The notes beneath the pieces were generated by a model. It did not search any database, had not been told where the DNA came from, and saw only the letters and a list, made by a program, of their open reading frames with translations. A stretch of 64,000 nt of DNA from Luzula sylvatica (taxonomy: Eukaryota; Streptophyta; Magnoliopsida; Poales; Juncaceae): the NCBI GenBank assembly GCA_946800325.1, contig OX326960.1, positions 33,199,629 to 33,263,628 on the forward strand, given 5' to 3'. Shown one piece after another: positions 1-9,818 of this stretch; position 1 is the stretch's first letter; each line of letters begins with the position of its first letter. The position numbers and the translations under genes are program-made.

Positions 1-995
1 TAAGAGAAACAGCACAGCTCGCTTGTCTCTTACAAGCCGCTTGAAAACTCGTTAAGCACTTAACTCTATTTATCAATTCCTTATTCTCCTCCATTTTCGT
101 CTCCATCTCCATTAGTTTCCTCCTGAAAAGTTTCTGACAAGATCTGTTCTTTTTTAAAGCGTCGATTAGCAACTGAGCTGATTTGGGGAAGGTGGAGGAA
201 TCGAGAGACGTTGGATCGAACTGAGATTCGATTTCGGGGAATTCGTCCTTGTGTGGTTTGTCTTGCAGTGAGTATTCAGTTGATTCTGAGCTTTTATGAG
301 ATTCTACAAAAGAAAAAATATAATAAATTAAGTATAATGTCGATTATGAAATTTAGAAAGAAAATTTTGCAGACTTAGGGCGCTTATAGTCGTATTTGTC
401 CACTTATTTTGTCTGATTCGTGTCAATTTGGGTTCTTTAGTCCAATTAGGCGAACATAAGCTTCAACGAAATTTCGAAATTCTAAAATGTAACTAGAAGA
501 ACACTAGGCCGGTTAAATCATGTAAAAGTGAGCTATAATTTGAGCTAATTTTATCTTTCCAGGTAAAATAGTCAAATAAACCCTACAAAATTTAAAATTG
601 AACCACTAACCAGCTTCATAATGCGAAAACCTCCGCTGAATAGCACGAAGAGTCTGGAGATCATCATCTTCGTCAGAATCATCTCCTTTCAAAACATCAT
701 TAACCAGACGATGACTAATAGGCGGCCACGATGCCAAGGGTTCAACAGGAGGCAAGGAAGGAGAAGAAGGACAAGAAGTAGAACCCTCCCCACCATCAGC
801 AGACGCATCAAATCGCCTCTTAAGACGATCCAAAAGCCCAACATCATCATCGGAACTCGAATCTCCACCATCACCGCCAGTACCGCCATCGCCGGAAATC
901 GATGGACTATCGTCACGACGCAACGATCGTAGGAGATCAGAGATATCTTCACCTAGGGCGGAGTCTTCTCTCTCGCTCTCCGACGACGAATCCAT
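1..995 (-). CDS. SNAPc large subunit (SNAPC4/MYB4R1)-like, first two coding exons, partial
   Basis: Exon 1 is 611-995 and exon 2 is 1-303, running off the window. The intron 304-610 has donor GTTAGT and acceptor TTTTGTAG, and the frame joins in phase 1, giving 229 open residues. I chose the ATG at 995 because it begins the acidic Ser/Asp/Glu-rich start MDSSSESE; an in-frame ATG 105 bp upstream lies in DNA that is duplicated elsewhere as non-coding leader. Residues 1-130 are low-complexity and acidic with short basic patches (LKRRFD, IQRRFSHYE). Residues 167-229 form a charged helix containing FPKSAQLLIDALKKNRSCQK, which resembles from memory the N-terminus of plant four-repeat MYB proteins related to SNAPC4. 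That family is the large subunit of the complex activating snRNA gene promoters in the nucleus. The MYB repeats would lie outside the window, so the family call is inference; that this is a real spliced gene is well supported. Confidence 0.6.
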
Positions 996-1024
996 GCTCA
1001 CGAGGACGCTTTGCGGTGGCGCGC

Positions 1025-1480
1025 CGAGTGAAGAGAGAGACTTTGTTTCCTTTTCACGTAGTGATTTTAGGTAGAGATGGTTCACCATACACCAATCCAT
1101 TGAGAATAAGCCATGTCATTAAATATGATGATGAGGTTATTTCTATTTGTTTGTTCATGATGGGCTGTTTTTTTAATTGGACTATGCTTTCAATTTTCTC
1201 ATGGCCCATTATTGTCTGTAAATTGTTTTAAGTAAATTAAAAGTATGAACCTCACAAATTATGAACACAAAGAATGAATGAATATCATGCAGAAAGTGTT
1301 TTATTCAAATGTATTTTGTGTGACTTAAGAGGTACAGTATAGTCATGTATATTATTGGACTTTATTTATATGAACATGTTGATGACTAATGAGCTTAGTT
1401 AGTATCCAACCAAATTTTTATTCCTTATCTTCCTTTACAAAAATCAATAGTAGAGCAATTCATAACATCTTACGTTGGAT
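1025..1480 (-). promoter_or_regulatory. Leader and promoter of the SNAPc-like gene; reference copy of a dispersed module
   Basis: This is the DNA upstream of the ATG at 995. Segment 1036-1475 is nearly identical to 15819-16245, and parts recur near 8.1, 8.75, 19.8, 27.9, 28.4, 31.4, 34.2 and 35.3 kb. Landmarks are GGTTCACCATACACCAATCC (about 1079), a block CTCACAAATTATGAACACAA (about 1251) and AGAGGTACAGTATAGTCATG (about 1328). No strong TATA box was found. Promoter function is inferred only from position. Confidence 0.5.
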
Positions 1481-2129
1481 ATTGTATTCACACTATAAAA
1501 TAGTTTAACTAAATTCAATCCACACCCTACACCTCATCATCATGTTGCGAAAGCATATTGCGTAGAATTACTCATAAGATTGCATGCAATCATCACACAA
1601 TAAAAAAATATAACAAAACAAACATAATTCAATTTAGACATACCAGTAAAGTAATTACAAAATTTACATATAGATCCTTAAAATCTTACATAAAAGTCTC
1701 CAAACATGTATTTTTTCCGGCAGGGTCGGCGAAAATGTTAAAAAAAATTGCTATTTTAAAATGAAAATAATGACAAGAAATAATCAAAAAAATATTATTT
1801 TTCCTCTTTCGCCAGAGGACTTGGCAAAAGTAGCTTAATCAGATTTTTTCAAGTTAACATGCAAAAATAATGCTTAAACACTTTCGCCAGACCATCTTCC
1901 GAAAGAGAAGTCTTTTTCGCTTCTCTTTTGCCAGAGTTAGTTTTTCAAATTTGGCAAAATATAATTCTTCTTGCAAATTAGGCTTACGTAAAGGCTACAT
2001 GTCAAAAAAATCGAAAATTCCGTATCAAACAAAGCACACCTTGTCGGCGCCAAATTTTCAGTAAACAAAATGAGAGAAAAAAATCAAAATAGAATCACAA
2101 ACGTCTTATTTATCATAACCAATGTTACA
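1481..2129. other. AT-rich intergenic stretch
   Basis: No convincing gene. The motif TTTCGCCAGA or a close variant recurs several times between 1720 and 1940, with no open frame explaining it. Short open frames on the plus strand look like chance. Confidence 0.5.
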
Positions 2130-2215
2130 GAAATCGTTAGGGCGCTAGTCGGGCGGACGGACACCGTCTAGCGCCTAGAGGGATTAATCGGGGATTAATC
2201 GGATCTAGGCGGATT
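2130..2215. repeat. GC-rich transposon-like remnant
   Basis: A GC-rich patch in AT-rich DNA with imperfect inverted and direct motifs (GGGCGCTAGTCGGGCGG, CTAGCGCCTAGAGG, and GATTAATCGG twice). This style is common at ends of non-autonomous plant DNA transposons. No second copy or target duplication is visible here, so the class is unknown. Confidence 0.3.
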
Positions 2216-2469
2216 TGTAATTTTACATAGTTTTTGTCATTTTTTAAATTTTTATATATTATAATTTGTGCTATAATTTTTTATACTAAAAATAATGTAT
2301 ATTGATTTATTTAAAACAACGTCCAAACAAATCATAACATTAAATCTACATATTAATTTATTTAAAACAACGTCCAAACAAATTATAACATGAAATCTAC
2401 AAAATAACATTAATACAAATTCAAATAAATCACAAAATAAAATTACTAAAAATAGAAATAAGAAAGGAA

Positions 2470-2480
2470 ATTGGTTGTGG

Positions 2481-2514
<34 letters not shown>

Positions 2515-3215
2515 TTTAAGCGGCCTTTTTGATTTACACATTGGTCCTTTTTGATTTACACATTGGTCCTTTTTTTTACCAGGGGCCTATTCGTCACCAG
2601 GGGCCTATTCGTAAAAAAAAAAAAATTTATTTTACATTTTGGTCCTTTTTGATTTACACATTGGTCCTTTTTTTTAAAAAAAATTACATTTTGGTCCTTT
2701 TTTTTACATTTTGGTCCTTTATATTTGCATTTTGGTCCTTCGAAATTTTAATATTCACATTTTGGTCCAGGGGCCTCAAATTGGTCCTGTTTTTTAAAAC
2801 AAATTACATTTTGGTCCTTTTTTATCACATTTCGGTCCTTTATATTTGCATTTTGGTCCTTCGAAGTTTTAAAATTTACATTTTGGTCCTTTATTATTTT
2901 TCTTGCCTAGTGCAGCCACGTCACCAGGGGCCTATTAGTAAATTTTTTTTTTTTTTTTACATTTTGGTCCTTTTTTATTTACAAATTGGTCCTTTTTTCA
3001 AAAAAAAATTACATTTTGGTCCTTTTTTTCTCATTTTGGCCCTTCGAAGTTTTGAAATTTACATTTTAGTCCAGGGGCCTCAAATTGGTCATATTTTTAA
3101 AAAAAAATTATATTTTTGTCCTTTTTTAACATTTTGGTCCTTTATATTTGCATTTTTGTCCTCCGAAGTTTTAAAATTTATATTTTGGTCCTTTATTATT
3201 TTTCTTGAAAAACTA
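2470..3215. repeat. Degenerate minisatellite built on ATTTTGGTCCTTT
   Basis: Roughly 25 occurrences of (A/T)TTGGTCC separated by T-rich or A-rich spacers, with a higher-order unit of TTTATATTTGCATTTTGGTC, CCTTCGAAGTTTT and a CAGGGGCCT block that repeats at about 2700-2790, 2830-2935 and 3030-3180. A long T-tract directly followed by an A-tract precedes it (2479-2514). The long plus-strand open frame across it is a by-product of the repeat. Confidence 0.75.
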
Positions 3216-4604
3216 AAATAAAATTATAATAAGTTGAACAATATTAATAAAAGAACATCTTGCAAATATTTAAAAATAAAATATCACAAAACTATTAAAA
3301 AATACATAAAAAGAAAACTAAAATAAAAAATAGATGTTTAAATAGATATTTTCTATGAATATATTTGCCAGGTGTTTATTTATTATCATTTAATGTTAGT
3401 TTTTTTATGAATAAAGAATGTAATATTAAAATTATATAAACAAAATATGTAATAATTTAAATTTTTTTAAATCACTACGTGTTAAGAAGTGTTTATGAAT
3501 TTTCTTAAAATTAATAAAAAATAACAAAAATAAGTTTTAATTATTACATATGAGATTTGGAGGGTATTTTGGAAAAAAAAAAATTAATATCATCCATAAG
3601 GAGTATTTTAAAATAAAAGTTTGGTAAAGAGTTTTTTTTTTTGGGAGTTTACGAAAAGATAGAGAATTTTTTATAATATCCAAAAAAAATTAGGAGGTTA
3701 AAAATATACCAAATCATGGATGTGCGAATAATCATGACATAATTTAAATTAAAGATTCGAACGAAACGGTTAGCGATGACATCGTCAAACTTTGTTGTTG
3801 GCTTACCACACAAAGGACGAAAAATATTTGTACTAAATATGTAGCGAAATTAAAGATTTGTGAAATTAAAAACACTCTTTTTTTCAGCAATGTTTTTTGA
3901 ACTATTATGTTCTTAATAAATTTCATGACGACTCATTCGTTCTTTTTCCTTATTTTACTTATGAAGTATAAAATATAGATAATTTTTTTAGCAATAACCG
4001 TTTGAATTATTCAAGAAATCCGGCTCTTAAAATTTTCAAACGATTTTTGCTACAAAATTTCACTCGCACACAACACACTAAATTACACATATAATAATGA
4101 TTGCGCGGGGGTAATGCTAGTGATTATTAATTTTAATGTTAATCGATCGATTAAAAAATAAGGGTATTTTTGTCATTACGGTTTTTATATCATATTAACC
4201 CATGTATGTATTCCATTAGTTTTGCCGAACAAACACAGAATAAAACGGCATAGTCCTTATTCTCTATTCCTCTAATTCGTATATTCCATCTTCAGCCGAA
4301 CAGGCCCAACATGTCTAATTTCATATTTATTTATCTTATTTATTTTATTTGTCGTCAATTGTTAATGCATACTCGTTGGTTAAGTCTGAAAATAATTTAT
4401 AGGAGGTGTATAATTTTCCTTTAAAATACCACAATGTATGACAACTATTATCATAGTTTCAATCATACTACATAATATTACGAGTTTTTGTTGTGTTTTT
4501 TCGAAAAAAAATAAATATTTGAAATTTGAAAATAACAATGAAAATGAGGAATGGGGTCCACCTTATAAAATTAGACAAGGAATGGAGTTTTTATTGAGTT
4601 TTTT
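3216..4604. other. AT-rich intergenic stretch
   Basis: No gene or clear element was recognised. Long A/T tracts dominate. A slightly richer part at 4100-4320 could be old transposon sequence, but no ends are visible. Confidence 0.5.
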
Positions 4605-5505
4605 CCGGTCCCCGTGTGCCCCCCACCCCCGGGCCAGTCCCCGCATGGGCCCGACCCCCCTCCCCCGGGCCAGTCCCCGCATGGGCCCGACCCCCCTCCC
4701 CCGGGCCAGTCCCCGCGTGGACCCGACCCCCCTCCCGGACCAGTCCCCGCGTGGGCCCGACCCCCTCCCCCGGGCCAGGCCCCGCATAGTCCCGACCCCC
4801 CTCCCCCGGGTCATGCCCCGCGTGGGCCCAAACCCCCCCCCCCCCCGGGGCCAGACCCCGCGTGGGCCCGATCCCCCCCGGGTCGGGCCTACCCCCCCCG
4901 GGCCAGGCCCCGCGTGGGCCCGACCCTCCCCCCCCCCCCCGGTCAAGGCCCCGCGTGGGCCCGACCCCCCCCCCCCCGGGCCAGGCCCCGCGTGGGCCCG
5001 ACCCCCCCCCCCCCCGGGCCAGGCCCGCGTGGGCCCGACCCCCCCCCCCGGGCCAGGCCCCGCGTGGGCCCGACCCCCCACACCGGGCCAGGCCGTGGGC
5101 CCGACCCTCACCCCCCGGGCCGGGCCAGGCCGTGGGCCCGACCCCCACCCCCCCGTGCCGGGCCCCGCGTGGGCCCGACCCCCCTCCCCCGGGCCAGGCC
5201 CCCCTTGGGCCCGACCACCCTCCCCCCCGGGTCCAGGCCCCGCGTGGGCCCGACCCCCCTCCCCCGGGCCAGGCCCGGCGTGGGCCCGACCCCCCTCCCC
5301 GGGCCAGGCCCCGCGTGGGCCCGCCCCCTCCTCCCGGGCCAGGCCTGCGTGGGCCCGCGCCCCCCTCCCGGGCCAGGCCTGCGTGGGCCCGCCCCCTTCC
5401 CCGGGCCAGGCCCCGCGTGGGCCCGACCCCTTCCCCGGGCCAGGCCCCTCATGGGCCCGACCCCTCCTACCCAGGCCCGGCCCCACTTGAGCCGGACCCC
5501 CCCTA
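4605..5505. repeat. Extremely GC-rich minisatellite, about 24 units of about 37 bp
   Basis: The unit is roughly CCCGGGCCAGGCCCCGCGTG followed by GGCCCGACC and a C-run of variable length. I count 24 occurrences of the (T)GGGCCCG(A) core or a variant. Length variation comes mostly from the C-runs. Composition is about 80% GC against about 30% around it. Because stops are rare in such DNA, several Pro/Arg/Gly-rich open frames run through on both strands; they have no other support and are not called. Confidence 0.9.
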
Positions 5506-5660
5506 ACACACACCACACAGACACACCACATACAATACACACACACACGCACAAATAGACATACATACACAAACACAAAAATAAACACACAGAGACAGAC
5601 ACACACATACAAAGATGCACATATACAAACACAAAAACATAGAAGCACACACATTCAACA
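5506..5660. repeat. CA-rich imperfect microsatellite
   Basis: Interrupted CA/ACAC-rich sequence (ACACACC, ACACACGCACAAA, ACACAGAGACAGACACAC) that directly abuts the GC-rich minisatellite. The poly-C next to CA arrangement recurs at 59.1 and 59.4 kb. Confidence 0.75.
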
Positions 5661-6683
5661 TTACACCAGTTGGTTCTTTCTCGACTCTTCGAAATCTCCT
5701 GTCTTGATATGTCGCATTTTTGTGTCTTCGTAAATCGATTTGATCATCCAATTTTTCCATCTGTGCACACTGAGTGAAAATAAATTAGATTGGATACTTA
5801 CAAAATAAATTAGTTCATTTCAAATTTCACCTGGTCGGTCAGCTTTCACCTCCACAGCCCCAAAAAAATCGCATGAAGTCATGATGGGAAATCTAAGAAC
5901 TTGAGTTCAAGCCTGAAGCACAAGCACCAATTTCTTGAAATCTTGATTTCAAGCCTGAAAGCACAAAAAAACAATTTTTAGGACTACAAAATCAATCAAA
6001 CATGTTCCTAAATTAGTGCTCGCAAAACTTTTCAAACTACAAAATTAATCACAAACAGATGCTTATAATGATTCAAAGGCTGAAGTCCAAAAAACAATTT
6101 ATTGAGGGCTTCAAACTAAACAAAGTGAATGGCCGATCTAAGTACTCATACAGGGATTTAAGAAATTCAGAAAGAAAATGAGAATGGAAACTTGTCCCTA
6201 AATTAGTGATTGCAAAACCTTCGTTCAAAAATATACAAAACTGTTCAAACTATAAAATCAATCGTAACATGTACTCAGATGATCAATAATCCATGAGGAC
6301 TTTATCAAATATATCCATTTAATGCAAAATTGGCAACAACTGCTTTAACCAAAAACGAAAATCAAAGAAACAAGAGTAAAAACGACCAAGAGAAACAATT
6401 ACTGGCTTGATTCGTCAATAAAAAAAACCTTGAACCAAGATCAAAGAGAATAAAAGTAAATCATGGACGAGATTCACTTACATCCTCGTGTGTGTGTCCA
6501 CAGCCATGAAATTTGTAGTTTCGAGCGGTCTGAGTCCACAAGGAAAGAAGAATGTTCTTCTCGAGTGCCTAGTCGTGCTCTTCCCGTTTACGAGTCAGAC
6601 ATCACTCCGGCTGGGTCAAGGAACAAAAAACAGGGGGCAAGAAGCACAATCGACGAAAAACAGAGGAAGAAGAAGTTTTCTGT
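5661..6683. other. Unassigned stretch with exon-like traces
   Basis: On the minus strand, the segment from about 5760 to 5660 reads MEKLDDQIDLRRHKN onward for about 33 residues before entering the CA repeat, preceded by an AG. On both strands around 6460-6680 the composition is mixed and exon-like. The near-copies AAGCCTGAAGCACAAG and AAGCCTGAAAGCAC occur at about 5911 and 5954. I recognise no protein family; a decayed gene is possible. Confidence 0.3.
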
Positions 6684-6757
6684 TATGTATCCGGATCCAT
6701 GGTTTCTCGATTGCATTGTTAAGTATCCAGATCCATGGTTTCTCGATTGCCTTGTGA
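6684..6757. repeat. Two-copy 36-bp tandem duplication
   Basis: The unit TATCCRGATCCATGGTTTCT followed by CGATTGC(A/C)TTGT occurs twice in tandem with one or two differences. It lies within open frames on both strands that show no other coding support. Confidence 0.8.
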
Positions 6758-6849
6758 GAGAGAATAGACAAGGGAGAAGGGAGAAAAGAGACAAGACAAG
6801 AAAGAATATTTTGGGACGACAGAGAAGAACAGATGGGTGAGGGCTTATT

Positions 6850-8070
6850 TATTCATGAACTGTAGAGGCGTGTTAAAATTGTTTACAGTGCTCCTAAACT
6901 TGGCGTACAGGTTCGATATATACACCGTTTGAGAATGGTAAACTTTTTGCTGTCATTAAATCGTGGACCATGTGTATTTCGTTTAATATGAATAAATATT
7001 AACGTTGGAATTAGATTTGAATTAGAAATTGTTACCGTTAAGAATAAGATTAGAATTAGATTAGTTTTTGTATAAATAATATGTTGGATAATTAATTATT
7101 CTAAGTACAAATAAAACAAATCATTACTTTGTCTTATTTTATAATAATATGGTAAAAAATAGAATAATTTTTTTCACATATATACAATCTTAAAAAAAAT
7201 ATGTATAAAAATCATTAATATTATATGTATAAGTATAATTGATCGATCAATCATAATTTTTGTTTCCGTGCATATTTCATTAGTTTTAATTTATTCTGAG
7301 CCGGAATTCAAATATCATGATTTTAACATGTAGGATTTTGTATTACATTATAATATTACAAATTATAAAACAAGTCAAAATGTACAGTTTAATTTTATAT
7401 TGTTTATATTCGTAATAAATTGGGATGCTAATATTGAATGTCCAAGTACTTGATTACATTTTTTACATAAATATATATTTTTAAGGTAAAATTAGCCAGC
7501 ATTGTAAAATATATATTTTTTACATAAATATAATACGAGGGATGGGAGAAAGAACAAACATCAAAACCCAAGAAGCAGGAACCAATATTTAAGAGCTGCT
7601 CATACAGAGACACAGGTCACGCTGAAATAGGAACTGGGAAGCCTATAAAAAAGGCCCAATGTTTAAGATGATATCTATGAAAAGATGAGGGATCTATTTG
7701 GAAAAAAAAATACATTATTATATTTTCAAATTAGAAGGGCCATATGCGATATTTTTATTAATTTAGGATTTGAGTTGCTTATTTAGATCCTGAGGCAAAT
7801 ATTCATATTATGGCTTCTCAATCAAATTCTTGACCTAATAAAACAAATAAAAATTTCACTAAAGCAAATAAAATATTTATAAGGGTTATTTTATAAAAAT
7901 GTACCATTGACAATAATTCTCGAGCTCTCGGAAGGTTATTTTCGGCATGATGCCTCCAAAGTAATTCTGATTTCCCAGCTCTTAAACCCCTCTTACAACC
8001 GCCGCATTTGTCCATGATGCCCCCAAAGTATATATATTTTTTTGGGATAATTTCTTGTTTCAACTAAAAT
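6850..8070. other. AT-rich intergenic stretch
   Basis: No supported gene. A patch at 7910-8030 has more balanced composition and a minus-strand open frame of 81 codons of unknown origin (contains GGIMDKCGGCKRGLRAGKSE). It may be a fragment of an old coding sequence or element. Confidence 0.4.
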
Positions 8071-8074
8071 AGTT

Positions 8075-8920
8075 AGGTTCATCATACCCCAATTGTTTAA
8101 ATTGGGGTTTTTATGGACCGGCCCATAAACATAATGAAACTTCATTGTGATCTATTACTGTTTGTTAAATGGGTTTTTATCACAAATTGTGAACCCAAAT
8201 ATCTAAAGCATGTAGAAGACGTGTGTTATTTCATGTTTTTGGTGTGAGTTTGGGGGAGGTGCAGATGTATATATATTGGATTATGTATATGAATTCATTA
8301 TCAAAATGTTAAACAGACAATTACTATTCAACTAAATTTAACAAAATAAAATTATGCTCACAATCCTTCTCATTTTAGTAGGGAGAAATGAAATATTGGA
8401 TGAAATTGAAAATAAAATAAAATAAATGTGATTGTCATATGAACATGGAAAATAACTCCCTCTCTTTATCTTCTGTAAATAAAAGACGCAATAGAAATGG
8501 ATAAATGTATCGATCATATGGAATGAAATATTGGACAAGATCAGATGCTATGCTCGTGAGAATCATATCGTATAAATTCAAGCATCAAATGCATGCATTC
8601 AGTTCAAATGCATTTCATGTGATAAAGGGGTTATCATATTACAATTACAACTCAATGGGAGGGAAACGAGTTAAATAGGATTCCTTGGTTGAGAATATTT
8701 GATGAATGTGAAATATTGGAAGAAATCACAATTCATAATAAATAGGATGACTTAAGAGGTACAGTATAGTCATGTATATTATTGGACTTTATTTATATGA
8801 ACATGTTAATGACTAATGAGCTTAGTTAGTATCCAACCAAATTTTTATTCACTCAGAAAGTTCTTATTTTCAGTATAGGGGAGTGAAATATTGGAAGAAA
8901 TTGAAACTGAAATTGTCGCG
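8075..8920 (-). repeat. Dispersed SNAPc-leader module, three adjacent pieces
   Basis: The segment 8075-8425 matches 27880-28300 (GGTTCATCATA, GGCCCATAAA, CACAAATTGTGAACCCAA, then the tail GAAATGAAATATTGGA). The segment 8575-8725 matches 21480-21690 and 32150-32345 (CAAATGCATGCAT, TTCAAATGCATTTCATGTGA, ACTCAATGGGAGGGAAACGA). The segment 8748-8853 is almost identical to 1320-1425. They are the same family in different states of decay. The strand given is that of the SNAPc-like gene. Confidence 0.7.
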
Positions 8921-9347
8921 ACATGTAATGTTTTAGTACTAAGTAAAATCGATTCGGAGAAGAGTAACCATCGCTCTTTTCTAAACTAATGAAATCCACG
9001 GGAAAAGTTAGATTCTTATATATTTTTTTGGTTTTTGTTAAGATAATGGATCATCCATTAAGAGATAATGGATGATCCGTTTAGGTTTTGTGAAATTATT
9101 CAATTTAGTCCATTGTGTTTTATTATTTTCGTTTTAGGTTAGAAAATATATAAACGAGTTTGTAATCGTTTTGAATTCATTAAGCAAGAAATAGTTTCTC
9201 TCTCCTCTCACATGGTATCAGCCGCCAGGCTTCCTTAACCCGGCAACCTCTCTCTTCTTCTCCTTTTCTTCATATCCAGTCGTAGCTACTGTAGCTACTG
9301 TAGCGACGCCAAAATTGTCAAAATCACCTAGCGCTCCTTTTCTCTTC

Positions 9348-9818
9348 ATGGCGCAGGAAGATCTTGGTGCGTTTTCTCTTCACACGGCGCAGCCGTCGCC
9401 AAACCCTAATCCTGCGGCACTTTCCTCTCGCCCACAGCAGCAGCAGCCCCTATCTCCTCTCGCAGCAGCCCTCAGCAGCTCACAGCAGCCCACAGCAGCC
9501 CTCAGCAGCCCCTATCTCCTCTCGCAGCAGCCCTCAGCAGCCCTCAGCAGCTCGCAGCAGCCCACAGCAGCCCTCAGCAGCCCCTATCTCCTCTCGCAGC
9601 AGCCCCTATCTCCCACAGCAGCCCCTATCTCCACTTGCAGCAGCCCCTATCTCGCCCACAGCAGCCCCTGGCCCATAGCAGCCCCTATCTCCTCTCGGGC
9701 GCACCATACCTCCTCCCCACTGGATCACTCGGCCCCGAATTTTCTGCCCCGAATAACCCTCTCGGCCACCACAATCTTGGCCCCATATTTTCTGCCCCGA
9801 ACTTTCTGCCCCGAGTAA
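9348..9818 (+). CDS. Probable true gag start of the copia element, out of frame with the polyprotein
   Basis: The ATG at 9348, 136 bp inside the left LTR end, opens [15 protein letters not shown] and then a run of CAG/CCC/CTC repeats encoding Pro, Gln, Ser, Ala and Leu, ending at a stop at 9816-9818. The polyprotein frame overlaps from 9635 in the -1 frame and has no ATG before 10127, which would remove the start of the gag domain. The simplest reading is that an indel in the CAGCAGCCC repeat (9430-9700) split the original N-terminus from the rest. Unusual initiation or frameshifting is possible but less likely. Confidence 0.6.
   Translation: MAQEDLGAFSLHTAQPSPNPNPAALSSRPQQQQPLSPLAAALSSSQQPTAALSSPYLLSQQPSAALSSSQQPTAALSSPYLLSQQPLSPTAAPISTCSSPYLAHSSPWPIAAPISSRAHHTSSPLDHSAPNFLPRITLSATTILAPYFLPRTFCPE

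Noticed and set aside
2529..3221. 230-codon plus-strand open frame
   Set aside because: Produced entirely by the TTGGTCC repeat.
4438..5654. Long Pro/Arg/Gly-rich open frames on both strands in the GC-rich array
   Set aside because: They follow directly from a stop-poor tandem repeat; several frames are open at once and none has a start context, conserved part or splice signal.
5503..5760. Minus-strand frame starting MEKLDDQ
   Set aside because: Plausible for about 33 residues but then runs into the CA repeat; no second exon or family recognised.
5881..5930. tRNA-like B box (GAGTTCAAGCC)
   Set aside because: No A box at a suitable distance and no cloverleaf could be drawn.
9635..9818. Programmed -1 frameshift joining the copia gag start to the polyprotein
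   Set aside because: No slippery heptamer with a downstream structure was evident in the overlap, and the whole overlap is a slippage-prone CAG/CCC repeat, so an indel is simpler.
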